In this document: positions 24,640 to 38,700 of the stretch, piece after piece
Numbering within the stretch: position 1 is the first letter of the stretch
Layout of the letters: each line of letters starts with the position of its first letter
Origin: Litoditis marina
Lineage: Eukaryota > Nematoda > Chromadorea > Rhabditida > Rhabditidae
Assembly (NCBI GenBank): GCA_964036275.1
Contig: CAXIWQ010000095.1
Coordinates: 248,001-312,000 of the forward strand
DNA: 64,000 bases
Direction: 5' to 3'
Program-made: the position numbers and the translations under genes
Notes under the pieces: model-generated
The model's database searches: none
Told to the model about the DNA's origin: nothing
The model's input: the letters and a program-made list of their open reading frames with translations, nothing else

Positions 24640-27600
24640 TAATTTGTCTTTTGTGGCTGTGCGCCACAGAATATAAAGTCGTATTAGGTTTTCGTAGCTG
24701 GGAGCAACAGACTTGATAGCCGTATGATTTTTTTTCTGTAGCTGCAAGGCAAAGAGTCAATAACCGCGTTAATTTGTCTTTTGTGGCTGTGCGCCACAGA
24801 ATAGATTGTCGTATTAGGTTTTTGTAGCTGGGAGCAACAGATTTGATAGCCGTATGAAATATTTTCTGTAACTGCGAGGCAAAGAGTCAATAACCGCGTT
24901 AATTCGTCTTTTGTGGCTGTGCGCCACAGAATATATAGTCGTATTAGGTTTTTGTAGCTGGGAGCAACAGACTTGATAGCCGTATGAACTGTTCTCTGTA
25001 GCTGCAAGGCAAAGAGTCGATAACCGCGTTAATTCGTATTTTGTGGCTGTGCGCCACAGAATAGATAGTCGTATTAGGTTTTTTTCAGCTGGGAGCAACA
25101 TACTTGATAGCCGTATAACCTTTTTCCTGTAGCTGCACGGCAAAGAGTCAATAACCGCGTTAATTTGTCTTTTGTGGCTGTGCGCCACAGAATATAAAGT
25201 CGTATTAGGTTTTCGTAGCTGGGAGCAACAGACTTGATAGCCGTATAAATTTTTTTCCGTAGCTGCAAGGCAAAGAGGTAATAACCGCGTTAATTTGTCT
25301 TTTGTGGCTGTGCGCCACAGAATAGATTGTCGTATCAGGTTTTTGTAGCTGGGAGCAACAGACTTGATAGCCGTATGAACTTTTCTCTGTAGCTGCAAGC
25401 CAACAAGTCGATAACCGCGATAATTCGTATTTTGTGGCTGTGCGCCACAGAATAGATTGTCGTATTAGGTTTTTGTAGCTGGGAGCAACAGATTTGATAG
25501 CCGTATGAACTGTTCTTTGTAGCTGCAAGGCAAAGAGTCGATAACCGCGTTAATTCGTATTTTGTGGCTGTGCGCCACAGAATAGATAGTCGTATTAGAT
25601 TTTTGTAGCTGGGAGCAACATATTTGATAGCCGTATAACCTTTTTCCTGTAGCTGCACGGCAAAGAGTCAATAACCGCGTTAATTTGTCTTTTGTGGCTG
25701 TGCGCCACAGAATATAAAGTCGTATTAGGTTTTTGTAGCTGGGAGCAACAGACTTGATAGCCGTATGAACTTTTTTCTGTAGCTGCAAGGCAAAGAGGTA
25801 ATAACCGCGTTAATTTGTCTTTTGTGGCTGTGCGCCACAGAATAGATTGTCGTATCAGGTTTTTGTAGCTGGGAGCAACAGACTTGATAGCCGTATGAAC
25901 TTTTTTCTGTAGCTGCAAGGCAAAGAGGTAATAAACGCGTTAATTTGTCTTTTGTGGCTGTGCGCCACAGAATATAAAGTCGTATTAGGTTTTCGTAGCT
26001 GGGAGCAACAGACTTGATAGCCGTATGAACTTTTTTCTGTAGCTGCAAGGCAAAGAGGTAATAACCGCGTTAATTTGTCTTTTGTGGCTGTGCGCCACAG
26101 AATAGATTGTCGTATTAGGTTTTTTTAGCTGGGAGCAACATACTTGATAGCCGTATAACCTTTTTCCTGTAGCTGCACGGCAAAGAGTCAATAACCGCGT
26201 TAATTTGTCTTTTGTGGCTGTGCGCCACAGAATATAAAGTCGTATTAGGTTTTCGTAGCTGGGAGCAACAGACTTGATAGCCGTATGAATTTTTTTCTGT
26301 AGCTGCAAGGCAAAGAGGTAATAACCGCGTTAATTTGTCTTTTGTGGCTGTGCGCCACAGAATAGATTGTCGTATCAGGTTTTTGTAGCTGGGAGCAACA
26401 GACTTGATAGCCGTAGCTCTGTAGCTGCAAGCCAACAAGTCGATAACCGCGATAATTCGTATTTTGTGGCTGTGCGCCACAGAATAGATTGTCGTATTAG
26501 GTTTTTGTAGCTGGGAGCAACAGATTTGATAGCCGTATGAACTTTTCTCTGTAGCTGCAAGCCAACAAGTCGATAACCGCGATAATTTGTTTTTGTGGCT
26601 GTGCGCCACAGAATAGATTGTCGTATTAGGTTTTTGTAGCTGGGAGCAACAGATTTGATAGCCGTATGAAATATTCTCTGTAGCTGCAAGGCAAAGAGTC
26701 GATAACCGCGTCAATTCGTATTTTGTGGCTGTGCGCCACAGAATAGATAGTCGTATTAGGTTTTTGTAGCTGGGAGCAACATACTTGATAGCCGTATAAC
26801 CTTGTTCCTGTGGCTGCACGGCAAAGAGTCAATAACCGCGTTAATTTGTCTTTTGTGGCTGTGCGCCACAGAATATAAAGTCGTATTATGTTTTCGTAGC
26901 TGGGAGCAACAGACTTGATAGCCGTACGAACTTTTTTCTGTAGCTGCAAGGCAAAGAGGTAATAACCGCGTTAATTTGTCTTTTGTGGCTGTGCGCCACA
27001 GAATAGATTGTCGTATCAGGTTTTTGTAGCTGGGAGCAACAGACTTGATAGCCGTATGAACTTTTCTCTGTAGCTGCAAGCCAACAAGTCGATAACCGCG
27101 ATATTTCGTGTTTTGTGGCTGTGCGCCACAGAATATAAAGTCGTATTAGGTTTTCGTAGCTGGGAGCAACAGACTTGATAGCCGTATGATTTTTTTTCTG
27201 TAGCTGCAAGGCAAAGAGTCAATAACCGCGTTAATTTGTCTTTTGTGGCTGTGCGCCACAGAATATAAAGTCGTATTAGGTTTTCGTAGCTGGGAGCAAC
27301 AGACTTGATAGCCGTATGAACTTTTTTCTGTAGCTGCAAGGCAAAGAGGTAATAACCGCGTTAATTTGTCTTTTGTGGCTGTGCGCCACAGAATAGATTG
27401 TCGTATCAGGTTTTTGTAGCTGGGAGCAACAGACTTGATAGCCGTATGAACTTTTCTCTGTAGCTGCAAGCCAACAAGTCGATAACCGCGATATTTCGTG
27501 TTTTGTGGCTGTGCGCCACAGAATATAAAGTCGTATTAGGTTTTCGTAGCTGGGAGCAACAGACTTGATAGCCGTATGATTTTTTTTCTGTAGCTGCAAG

Positions 27601-30460
27601 GCAAAGAGTCAATAACCGCGTTAATTTGTCTTTTGTGGCTGTGCGCCACAGAATAGATTGTCGTATTAGGTTTTTGTAGCTGGGAGCAACAGATTTGATA
27701 GCCGTATGAAATATTTTCTGTAACTGCGAGGCAAAGAGTCAATAACCGCGTTAATTCGTCTTTTGTGGCTGTGCGCCACAGAATATATAGTCGTATTAGG
27801 TTTTTGTAGCTGGGAGCAATAGACTTGATAGCCGTATGAACTGTTCTCTGTAGCTGCAAGGCAAAGAGTCGATAACCGCGTTAATTCGTATTTTGTGGCT
27901 GTGCGCCACAGAATAGATAGTCGTATTAGGTTTTTTTAGCTGGGAGCAACATACTTGATAGCCGTATAACCTTTTTCCTGTAGCTGCACGGCAAAGAGTC
28001 AATAACCGCGTTAATTTGTCTTTTGTGGCTGTGCGCCACAGAATATAAAGTCGTATTAGGTTTTCGTAGCTGGGAGCAACAGACTTGATAGCCGTATGAA
28101 TTTTTTTCTGTAGCTGCAAGGCAAAGAGGTAATAACCGCGGTAATTTGTCTTTTGTGGCTGTGCGCCACAGAATAGATTGTCGTATCAGGTTTTTGTAGC
28201 TGGGAGCAACAGACTTGATAGCCGTATGAACTTTTCTCTGTAGCTGCAAGCCAACAAGTCGATAACCGCGATAATTCGTATTTTGTGGCTGTGCGCCACA
28301 GAATAGATTGTCGTATTAGGTTTTTGTAGCTGGGAGCAACAGATTTGATAGCCGTATGAACTGTTCTTTGTAGCTGCAAGGCAAAGAGTCGATAACCGCG
28401 TTAATTCGTATTTTGTGGCTGTGCGCCACAGAATAGATAGTCGTATTAGGTTTTTGTAGCTGGGAGCAACATATTTGATAGCCGTATAACCTTTTTCCTG
28501 TAGCTGCACGGCAAAGAGTCAATAACCGCGTTAATTTGTCTTTTGTGGCTGTGCGCCACAGAATATAAAGTCGTATTAGGTTTTTGTAGCTGGGAGCAAC
28601 AGACTTGATAGCCGTATGAACTTTTTTCTGTAGCTGCAAGGCAAAGAGGTAATAACCGCGTTAATTTGTCTTTTGTGGCTGTGCGCCACAGAATAGATTG
28701 TCGTATCAGGTTTTTGTAGCTGGGAGCAACAGACTTGATAGCCGTATGAACTTTTTTCTGTAGCTGCAAGGCAAAGAGGTAATAACCGCGTTAATTTGTC
28801 TTTTGTGGCTGTGCGCCACAGAATATAAAGTCGTATTAGGTTTTCGTAGCTGGGAGCAACAGACTTGATAGCCGTATGAACTTTTTTCTGTAGCTGCAAG
28901 GCAAAGAGGTAATAACCGCGTTAATTTGTCTTTTGTGGCTGTGCGCCACAGAATAGATTGTCGTATTAGGTTTTTTTAGCTGGGAGCAACATACTTGATA
29001 GCCGTATAACCTTTTTCCTGTAGCTGCACGGCAAAGAGTCAATAACCGCGTTAATTTGTCTTTTGTGGCTGTGCGCCACAGAATATAAAGTCGTATTAGG
29101 TTTTCGTAGCTGGGAGCAACAGACTTGATAGCCGTATGAATTTTTTTCTGTAGCTGCAAGGCAAAGAGGTAATAACCGCGTTAATTTGTCTTTTGTGGCT
29201 GTGCGCCACAGAATAGATTGTCGTATCAGGTTTTTGTAGCTGGGAGCAACAGACTTGATAGCCGTAGCTCTGTAGCTGCAAGCCAACAAGTCGATAACCG
29301 CGATAATTCGTATTTTGTGGCTGTGCGCCACAGAATAGATTGTCGTATTAGGTTTTTGTAGCTGGGAGCAACAGATTTGATAGCCGTATGAACTTTTCTC
29401 TGTAGCTGCAAGCCAACAAGTCGATAACCGCGATAATTTGTTTTTGTGGCTGTGCGCCACAGAATAGATTGTCGTATTAGGTTTTTGTAGCTGGGAGCAA
29501 CAGATTTGATAGCCGTATGAAATATTCTCTGTAGCTGCAAGGCAAAGAGTCGATAACCGCGTCAATTCGTATTTTGTGGCTGTGCGCCACAGAATAGATA
29601 GTCGTATTAGGTTTTTGTAGCTGGGAGCAACATACTTGATAGCCGTATAACCTTTTTCCTGTAGCTGCACGGCAAAGAGTCAATAACCGCGTTAATTTGT
29701 CTTTTGTGGCTGTGCGCCACAGAATATAAAGTCGTATTAGGTTTTCGTAGCTGGGAGCAACAGACTTGATAGCCGTACGAACTTTTTTCTGTAGCTGCAA
29801 GGCAAAGAGGTAATAACCGCGTTAATTTGTCTTTTGTGGCTGTGCGCCACAGAATAGATTGTCGTATCAGGTTTTTGTAGCTGGGAGCAACAGACTTGAT
29901 AGCCGTATGAACTTTTCTCTGTAGCTGCAAGCCAACAAGTCGATAACCGCGATATTTCGTGTTTTGTGGCTGTGCGCCACAGAATATAAAGTCGTATTAG
30001 GTTTTCGTAGCTGGGAGCAACAGACTTGATAGCCGTATGATTTTTTTTCTGTAGCTGCAAGGCAAAGAGTCAATAACCGCGTTAATTTGTCTTTTGTGGC
30101 TGTGCGCCACAGAATATAAAGTCGTATTAGGTTTTCGTAGCTGGGAGCAACAGACTTGATAGCCGTATGCACTTTTTTCTGTAGCTGCAAGGCAAAGAGG
30201 TAATAACCGCGTTAATTTGTCTTTTGTGGCTGTGCGCCACAGAATAGATTGTCGTATCAGGTTTTTGTAGCTGGGAGCAACAGACTTGATAGCCGTATGA
30301 ACTTTTCTCTGTAGCTGCAAGCCAACAAGTCGATAACCGCAATATTTCGTGTTTTGTGGCTGTGCGCCACAGAATATAAAGTCGTATTAGGTTTTCGTAG
30401 CTGGGAGCAACAGACTTGATAGCCGTATGATTTTTTTTCTGTAGCTGCAAGGCAAAGAGT
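24640..30460. repeat. ~2,851 bp (22-monomer) tandem duplication
   Basis: Copy 1 is about 24,640-27,490 and copy 2 about 27,491-30,340, and the match continues to about 30,460. The same monomer order is kept, including the 8 bp-deleted monomer (26,411 and 29,261) and the GCGATATTTCGTG monomers. Relative to this register, an extra GATTTTTTTTCTG monomer is present at about 30,450-30,580, shifting the offset to 2,981 bp afterwards. A similar extra monomer lies at about 24,600-24,730, so monomer gain and loss has occurred inside otherwise matching units. Confidence 0.78.
26405..26427 (+). repeat. Shortened monomer (8 bp deletion in A tail), first of three
   Basis: Between GATAGCCGTA and CTGTAGCTGC, eight bases of the usual TGAACTTTTCT stretch are missing, giving GCCGTAGCTCTGTAGC. 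The same shortened monomer recurs at 29,256-29,278 and 34,056-34,078. All three are followed by CAAGCCAACAAGTCG, showing descent from one event followed by copying with the surrounding higher-order unit. It is absent at the equivalent place in the first 1,820 bp copy (near 32,247), which helps to order the exchanges. Confidence 0.8.
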
Positions 30461-33400
30461 CAATAACCGCGTTAATTTGTCTTTTGTGGCTGTGCGCCAC
30501 AGAATAGAAAGTCGTATTAGGTTTTCGTAGCTGGGAGCAACAGACTTGATAGCCGTATGATTTTTTTTCTGTAGCTGCAAGGCAAAGAGTCAATAACCGC
30601 GTTAATTTGTCTTTTGTGGCTGTGCGCCACAGAATAGATTGTCGTATTAGGTTTTTGTAGCTGGGAGCAACAGATTTGATAGCCGTATGAAATATTTTCT
30701 GTAACTGCGAGGCAAAGAGTCAATAACCGCGTTAATTCGTCTTTTGTGGCTGTGCGCCACAGAATATATAGTCGTATTAGGTTTTTGTAGCTGGGAGCAA
30801 CAGACTTGATAGCCGTATGAACTGTTCTCTGTAGCTGCAAGGCAAAGAGTCGATAACCGCGTTAATTCGTATTTTGTGGCTGTGCGCCACAGAATAGATA
30901 GTCGTATTAGGTTTTTTTAGCTGGGAGCAACATACTTGATAGCCGTATAACCTTTTTCCTGTAGCTGCACGGCAAAGAGTCAATAACCGCGTTAATTTGT
31001 CTTTTGTGGCTGTGCGCCACAGAATATAAAGTCGTATTAGGTTTTCGTAGCTGGGAGCAACAGACTTGATAGCCGTATGAATTTTTTTCTGTAGCTGCAA
31101 GGCAAAGAGGTAATAACCGCGTTAATTTGTCTTTTGTGGCTGTGCGCCACAGAATAGATTGTCGTATCAGGTTTTTGTAGCTGGGAGCAACAGACTTGAT
31201 AGCCGTATGAACTTTTCTCTGTAGCTGCAAGCCAACAAGTCGATAACCGCGATAATTCGTATTTTGTGGCTGTGCGCCACAGAATAGATTGTCGTATTAG
31301 GTTTTTGTAGCTGGGAGCAACAGATTTGATAGCCGTATGAACTGTTCTTTGTAGCTGCAAGGCAAAGAGTCGATAACCGCGTTAATTCGTATTTTGTGGC
31401 TGTGCGCCACAGAATAGATAGTCGTATTAGGTTTTTGTAGCTGGGAGCAACATATTTGATAGCCGTATAACCTTTTTCCTGTAGCTGCACGGCAAAGAGT
31501 CAATAACCGCATTAATTTGTCTTTTGTGGCTGTGCGCCACAGAATATAAAGTCGTATTAGGTTTTTGTAGCTGGGAGCAACAGACTTGATAGCCGTATGA
31601 ACTTTTTTCTGTAGCTGCAAGGCAAAGAGGTAATAACCGCGTTAATTTGTCTTTTGTGGCTGTGCGCCACAGAATAGATTGTCGTATCAGGTTTTTGTAG
31701 CTGGGAGCAACAGACTTGATAGCCGTATGAACTTTTTTCTGTAGCTGCAAGGCAAAGAGGTAATAACCGCGTTAATTTGTCTTTTGTGGCTGTGCGCCAC
31801 AGAATATAAAGTCGTATTAGGTTTTCGTAGCTGGGAGCAACAGACTTGATAGCCGTATGAACTTTTTTCTGTAGCTGCAAGGCAAAGAGGTAATAACCGC
31901 GTTAATTTGTCTTTTGTGGCTGTGCGCCACAGAATAGATTGTCGTATTAGGTTTTTTTAGCTGGGAGCAACATACTTGATAGCCGTATAACCTTTTTCCT
32001 GTAGCTGCACGGCAAAGAGTCAATAACCGCGTTAATTTGTCTTTTGTGGCTGTGCGCCACAGAATATGAAGTCGTATTAGGTTTTCGTAGCTGGGAGCAA
32101 CAGACTTGATAGCCGTATGAATTTTTTTCTGTAGCTGCAAGGCAAAGAGGTAATAACCGCGTTAATTTGTCTTTTGTGGCTGTGCGCCACAGAATAGATT
32201 GTCGTATCAGGTTTTTGTAGCTGGGAGCAACAGACTTGATAGCCGTATGAACTTTTTTCTGTAGCTGCAAGGCAAAGAGGTAATAACCGCGTTAATTTGT
32301 CTTTTGTGGCTGTGCGCCACAGAATATAAAGTCGTATTAGGTTTTCGTAGCTGGGAGCAACAGACTTGATAGCCGTATGATTTTTTTTCTGTAGCTGCAA
32401 GGCAAAGAGTCAATAACCGCGTTAATTTGTCTTTTGTGGCTGTGCGCCACAGAATAGATTGTCGTATTAGGTTTTTGTAGCTGGGAGCAACAGATTTGAT
32501 AGCCGTATGAAATATTTTCTGTAACTGCGAGGCAAAGAGTCAATAACCGCGTTAATTCGTCTTTTGTGGCTGTGCGCCACAGAATATATAGTCGTATTAG
32601 GTTTTTGTAGCTGGGAGCAACAGACTTGATAGCCGTATGAACTGTTCTCTGTAGCTGCAAGGCAAAGAGTCGATAACCGCGTTAATTCGTATTTTGTGGC
32701 TGTGCGCCACAGAATAGATAGTCGTATTAGGTTTTTTTAGCTGGGAGCAACATACTTGATAGCCGTATAACCTTTTTCCTGTAGCTGCACGGCAAAGAGT
32801 CAATAACCGCGTTAATTTGTCTTTTGTGGCTGTGCGCCACAGAATATAAAGTCGTATTAGGTTTTCGTAGCTGGGAGCAACAGACTTGATAGCCGTATGA
32901 ATTTTTTTCTGTAGCTGCAAGGCAAAGAGGTAATAACCGCGTTAATTTGTCTTTTGTGGCTGTGCGCCACAGAATAGATTGTCGTATCAGGTTTTTGTAG
33001 CTGGGAGCAACAGACTTGATAGCCGTATGAACTTTTCTCTGTAGCTGCAAGCCAACAAGTCGATAACCGCGATAATTCGTATTTTGTGGCTGTGCGCCAC
33101 AGAATAGATTGTCGTATTAGGTTTTTGTAGCTGGGAGCAACAGATTTGATAGCCGTATGAACTGTTCTTTGTAGCTGCAAGGCAAAGAGTCGATAACCGC
33201 GTTAATTCGTATTTTGTGGCTGTGCGCCACAGAATAGATAGTCGTATTAGGTTTTTGTAGCTGGGAGCAACATATTTGATAGCCGTATAACCTTTTTCCT
33301 GTAGCTGCACGGCAAAGAGTCAATAACCGCATTAATTTGTCTTTTGTGGCTGTGCGCCACAGAATATAAAGTCGTATTAGGTTTTTGTAGCTGGGAGCAA

Positions 33401-34067
33401 CAGACTTGATAGCCGTATGAACTTTTTTCTGTAGCTGCAAGGCAAAGAGGTAATAACCGCGTTAATTTGTCTTTTGTGGCTGTGCGCCACAGAATAGATT
33501 GTCGTATCAGGTTTTTGTAGCTGGGAGCAACAGACTTGATAGCCGTATGAACTTTTTTCTGTAGCTGCAAGGCAAAGAGGTAATAACCGCGTTAATTTGT
33601 CTTTTGTGGCTGTGCGCCACAGAATATAAAGTCGTATTAGGTTTTCGTAGCTGGGAGCAACAGACTTGATAGCCGTATGAACTTTTTTCTGTAGCTGCAA
33701 GGCAAAGAGGTAATAACCGCGTTAATTTGTCTTTTGTGGCTGTGCGCCACAGAATAGATTGTCGTATTAGGTTTTTTTAGCTGGGAGCAACATACTTGAT
33801 AGCCGTATAACCTTTTTCCTGTAGCTGCACGGCAAAGAGTCAATAACCGCGTTAATTTGTCTTTTGTGGCTGTGCGCCACAGAATATGAAGTCGTATTAG
33901 GTTTTCGTAGCTGGGAGCAACAGACTTGATAGCCGTATGAATTTTTTTCTGTAGCTGCAAGGCAAAGAGGTAATAACCGCGTTAATTTGTCTTTTGTGGC
34001 TGTGCGCCACAGAATAGATTGTCGTATCAGGTTTTTGTAGCTGGGAGCAACAGACTTGATAGCCGTA
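30430..34067. repeat. 1,820 bp (14-monomer) tandem duplication
   Basis: Copy 1 is about 30,430-32,247 and copy 2 about 32,248-34,067. The offset is a constant 1,820 bp and private variants are shared, for example ACCGCATTAATTTG (31,508 and 33,328) and GAATATGAAGTCG (32,063 and 33,883). The right edge is where CCGTATGAAC (32,246) faces CCGTAGCTCTG (34,066). The unit is a shortened version of the ~2.98 kb unit to its left, as if several monomers had been removed in one exchange before the duplication. Confidence 0.85.
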
Positions 34068-34460
34068 GCTCTGTAGCTGCAAGCCAACAAGTCGATAACC
34101 GCGATAATTCGTATTTTGTGGCTGTGCGCCACAGAATAGATTGTCGTATTAGGTTTTTGTAGCTGGGAGCAACAGATTTGATAGCCGTATGAACTGTTCT
34201 TTGTAGCTGCAAGGCAAAGAGTCGATAACCGCGTTAATTCGTATTTTGTGGCTGTGCGCCACAGAATATAAAGTCGTATTAGGTTTTCGTAGCTGGGAGC
34301 AACAGACTTGATAGCCGTACGAACTTTTTTCTGTAGCTGCAAGGCAAAGAGGTAATAACCGCGTTAATTTGTCTTTTGTGGCTGTGCGCCACAGAATAGA
34401 TTGTCGTATCAGGTTTTTGTAGCTGGGAGCAACAGACTTGATAGCCGTATGAACTTTTCT

Positions 34461-35760
34461 CTGTAGCTGCAAGCCAACAAGTCGATAACCGCGATATTTC
34501 GTGTTTTGTGGCTGTGCGCCACAGAATATAAAGTCGTATTAGGTTTTCGTAGCTGGGAGCAACAGACTTGATAGCCGTATGATTTTTTTTCTGTAGCTGC
34601 AAGGCAAAGAGTCAATAACCGCGTTAATTTGTCTTTTGTGGCTGTGCGCCACAGAATATAAATTCGTATTAGGTTTTCGTAGCTGGGAGCAACAGACTTG
34701 ATAGCCGTATGAACTTTTTTCTGTAGCTGCAAGGCAAAGAGGTAATAACCGCGTTAATTTGTCTTTTGTGGCTGTGCGCCACAGAATAGATTGTCGTATC
34801 AGGTTTTTGTAGCTGGGAGCAACAGACTTGATAGCCGTATGAACTTTTCTCTGTAGCTGCAAGCCAACAAGTCGATAACCGCGATATTTCGTGTTTTGTG
34901 GCTGCGCGCCACAGAATATAAAGTCGTATTAGGTTTTCGTAGCTGGGAGCAACAGACTTGATAGCCGTATGATTTTTTTTCTGTAGCTGCAAGGCAAAGA
35001 GTCAATAACCGCGTTAATTTGTCTTTTGTGGCTGTGCGCCACAGAATAGATTGTCGTATTAGGTTTTTGTAGCTGGGAGCAACAGATTTGATAGCCGTAT
35101 GAAATATTTTCTGTAGCTGCAAGCCAACAAGTCGATAACCGCGATATTTCGTGTTTTGTGGCTGTGCGCCACAGAATATAAAGTCGTATTAGGTTTTCGT
35201 AGCTGGGAGCAACAGACTTGATAGCCGTATGATTTTTTTTCTGTAGCTGCAAGGCAAAGAGTCAATAACCGCGTTAATTTGTCTTTTGTGGCTGTGCGCC
35301 ACAGAATATAAATTCGTATTAGGTTTTCGTAGCTGGGAGCAACAGACTTGATAGCCGTATGAACTTTTTTCTGTAGCTGCAAGGCAAAGAGGTAATAACC
35401 GCGTTAATTTGTCTTTTGTGGCTGTGCGCCACAGAATAGATTGTCGTATCAGGTTTTTGTAGCTGGGAGCAACAGACTTGATAGCCGTATGAACTTTTCT
35501 CTGTAGCTGCAAGCCAACAAGTCGATAACCGCGATATTTCGTGTTTTGTGGCTGCGCGCCACAGAATATAAAGTCGTATTAGGTTTTCGTAGCTGGGAGC
35601 AACAGACTTGATAGCCGTATGATTTTTTTTCTGTAGCTGCAAGGCAAAGAGTCAATAACCGCGTTAATTTGTCTTTTGTGGCTGTGCGCCACAGAATAGA
35701 TTGTCGTATTAGGTTTTTGTAGCTGGGAGCAACAGATTTGATAGCCGTATGAAATATTTT
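34461..35760. repeat. 650 bp (5-monomer) tandem duplication with hybrid junction monomer
   Basis: Copy 1 is 34,461-35,110 and copy 2 is 35,111-35,760. Shared private variants include AATATAAATTCGTATT (34,657 and 35,307) and GGCTGCGCGCCACAG (34,902 and 35,552). At the junction the monomer is a hybrid: its left part ends GAAATATTTTCTGTA as in the monomer at 35,751, and its right part continues GCTGCAAGCCAAC as in the monomer at 34,466. This is the expected product of unequal exchange inside one monomer. Confidence 0.85.
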
Positions 35761-38700
35761 CTGTAACTGCGAGGCAAAGAGTCAATAACCGCGTTAATTC
35801 GTCTTTTGTGGCTGTGCGCCACAGAATATATAGTCGTATTAGGTGTTTGTAGCTGGGAGCAACAGACTTGATAGCCGTATGAACTGTTCTCTGTAGCTGC
35901 AAGGCAAAGAGTCGATAACCGCGTTAATTCGTATTTTGTGGCTGTGCGCCACAGAATAGATAGTCGTATTAGGTTTTTTTAGCTGGGAGCAACATACTTG
36001 ATAGCCGTATAACCTTTTTCCTGTAGCTGCACGGCAAAGAGTCAATAACCGCGTTAATTTGTCTTTTGTGGCTGTGCGCCACAGAATATAAAGTCGTATT
36101 AGGTTTTCGTAGCTGGGAGCAACAGACTTGATAGCCGTATGAATTTTTTCTGTAGCTGCAAGGCAAAGAGGTAATAACCGCGTTAATTTGTCTTTTGTGG
36201 CTGTGCGCCACAGAATAGATTGTCGTATCAGGTTTTTGTAGCTGGGAGCAACAGACTTGATAGCCGTATGAACTTTTCTCTGTAGCTGCAAGCCAACAAG
36301 TCGATAACCGCGATAATTCGTATTTTGTGGCTGTGCGCCACAGAATAGATTGTCGTATTAGGTTTTTGTAGCTGGGAGCAACAGACTTGATAGCCGTATG
36401 AACTTTTCTCTGTAGCTGCAAGCCAACAAGTCGATAACCGCGATAATTCGTATTTTGTGGCTGTGCGCCACAGAATAGACAGTCGTATTAGGTTTTTGTA
36501 GCTGGGAGCAACATATTTGATAGCCGTATAACCTTTTTCCTGTAGCTGCACGGCAAAGAGTCAATAACCGCGTTAATTTGTCTTTTGTGGCTGTGCGCCA
36601 CAGAATATAAAGTCGTATTAGGTTTTTGTAGCTGGGAGCAACAGACTTGATAGCCGTATGAACTTTTTTCTGTAGCTGCAAGGCAAAGAGGTAATAACCG
36701 CATTAATTTGTCTTTTGTGGCTGTGCGCCACAGAATATATAGTCGTATTAGGTTTTTGTAGCTGGGAGCAACAGACTTGATAGCCGTATGAACTGTTCTC
36801 TGTAGCTGCAAGGCAAAGAGTCGATAACCGCGTTAATTCGTATTTTGTGGCTGTGCGCCACAGAATAGATAGTCGTATTAGGTTTTTGTAGCTGGGAGCA
36901 ACATATTTGATAGCCGTATAACCTTTTTCCTGTAGCTGCACGGCAAAGAGTCAATAACCGCGTTAATTTGTCTTTTGTGGCTGTGCGCCACAGAATATAA
37001 AGTCGTATTAGGTTTTTGTAGCTGGGAGCAACAGACTTGATAGCCGTATGAACTTTTTTCTGTAGCTGCAAGGCAAAGAGGTAATAACCGCGTTAATTCG
37101 TCTTTTGTGGCTGTGCGCCACAGAATATATAGTCGTATTAGGTTTTTGTAGCTGGGAGCAACAGACTTGATAGCCGTATGAACTGTTCTCTGTAGCTGCA
37201 AGGCAAAGAGTCGATAACCGCGTTAATTCGTATTTTGTGGCTGTGCGCCACAGAATAGATAGTCGTATTAGGTTTTTTTAGCTGGGAGCAACATACTTGA
37301 TAGCCGTATAACCTTTTTCCTGTAGCTGCACGGCAAAGAGTCAATAACCGCGTTAATTTGTCTTTTGTGGCTGTGCGCCACAGAATATAAAGTCGTATTA
37401 GGTTTTCGTAGCTGGGAGCAACAGACTTGATAGCCGTATGAATTTTTTTCTGTAGCTGCAAGGCAAAGAGGTAATAACCGCGTTAATTTGTCTTTTGTGG
37501 CTGTGCGCCACAGAATAGATTGTCGTATCAGGTTTTTGTAGCTGGGAGCAACAGACTTGATAGCCGTATGAACTTTTCTCTGTAGCTGCAAGCCAACAAG
37601 TCGATAACCGCGATAATTCGTATTTTGTGGCTGTGCGCCACAGAATAGATTGTCGTATTAGGTTTTTGTAGCTGGGAGCAACAGACTTGATAGCCGTATA
37701 AACTTTTTTCTGTAGCTGCAAGGCAAAGAGGTAATAACCGCGTTAATTTGTCTTTTGTGACTGTGCGCCACAGAATATAAAGTCGTATTAGGTTTTCGTA
37801 GCTGGGAGCAACAGACTTGATAGCCGTATGAACTTTTTTCTGTAGCTGCAAGGCAAAGAGTCAATAACCGCGTTAATTTGTCTTTTGTGGCTGTGCGCCA
37901 CAGAATATAAAGTCGTATTAGGTTTTTGTAGCTGGGAGCAACAGACTTGATAGCCGTATGAACTTTTCTCTGTAGCTGCAAGCCAACAAGTCGATAACCG
38001 CGATATTTCGTGTTTTGTGGCTGTGCGCCACAGAATATAAAGTCGTATTAGGTTTTCGTAGCTGGGAGCAACAGACTTGATAGCCGTATGATTTTTTTTC
38101 TGTAGCTGCAAGGCAAAGAGTCAATAACCGCGTTAATTTGTCTTTTGTGGCTGTGCGCCACAGAATAGATTGTCGTATTAGGTTTTTGTAGCTGGGAGCA
38201 ACAAATTTGATAGCCGTATGAAATATTTTCTGTAACTGCGAGGCAAAGAGTCAATAACCGCGTTAATTCGTCTTTTGTGGCTGTGCGCCACAGAATATAT
38301 AGTCGTATTAGGTGTTTGTAGCTGGGAGCAACAGACTTGATAGCCGTATGAACTGTTCTCTGTAGCTGCAAGGCAAAGAGTCGATAACCGCGTTAATTCG
38401 TATTTTGTGGCTGTGCGCCACAGAATAGATAGTCGTATTAGGTTTTTTTAGCTGGGAGCAACATACTTGATAGCCGTATAACCTTTTTCCTGTAGCTGCA
38501 CGGCAAAGAGTCAATAACCGCGTTAATTTGTCTTTTGTGGCTGTGCGCCACAGAATATAAAGTCATATTAGGTTTTCGTAGCTGGGAGCAACAGACTTGA
38601 TAGCCGTATGAATTTTTTTCTGTAGCTGCAAGGCAAAGAGGTAATAACCGCGTTAATTTGTCTTTTGTGGCTGTGCGCCACAGAATAGATTGTCGTATCA

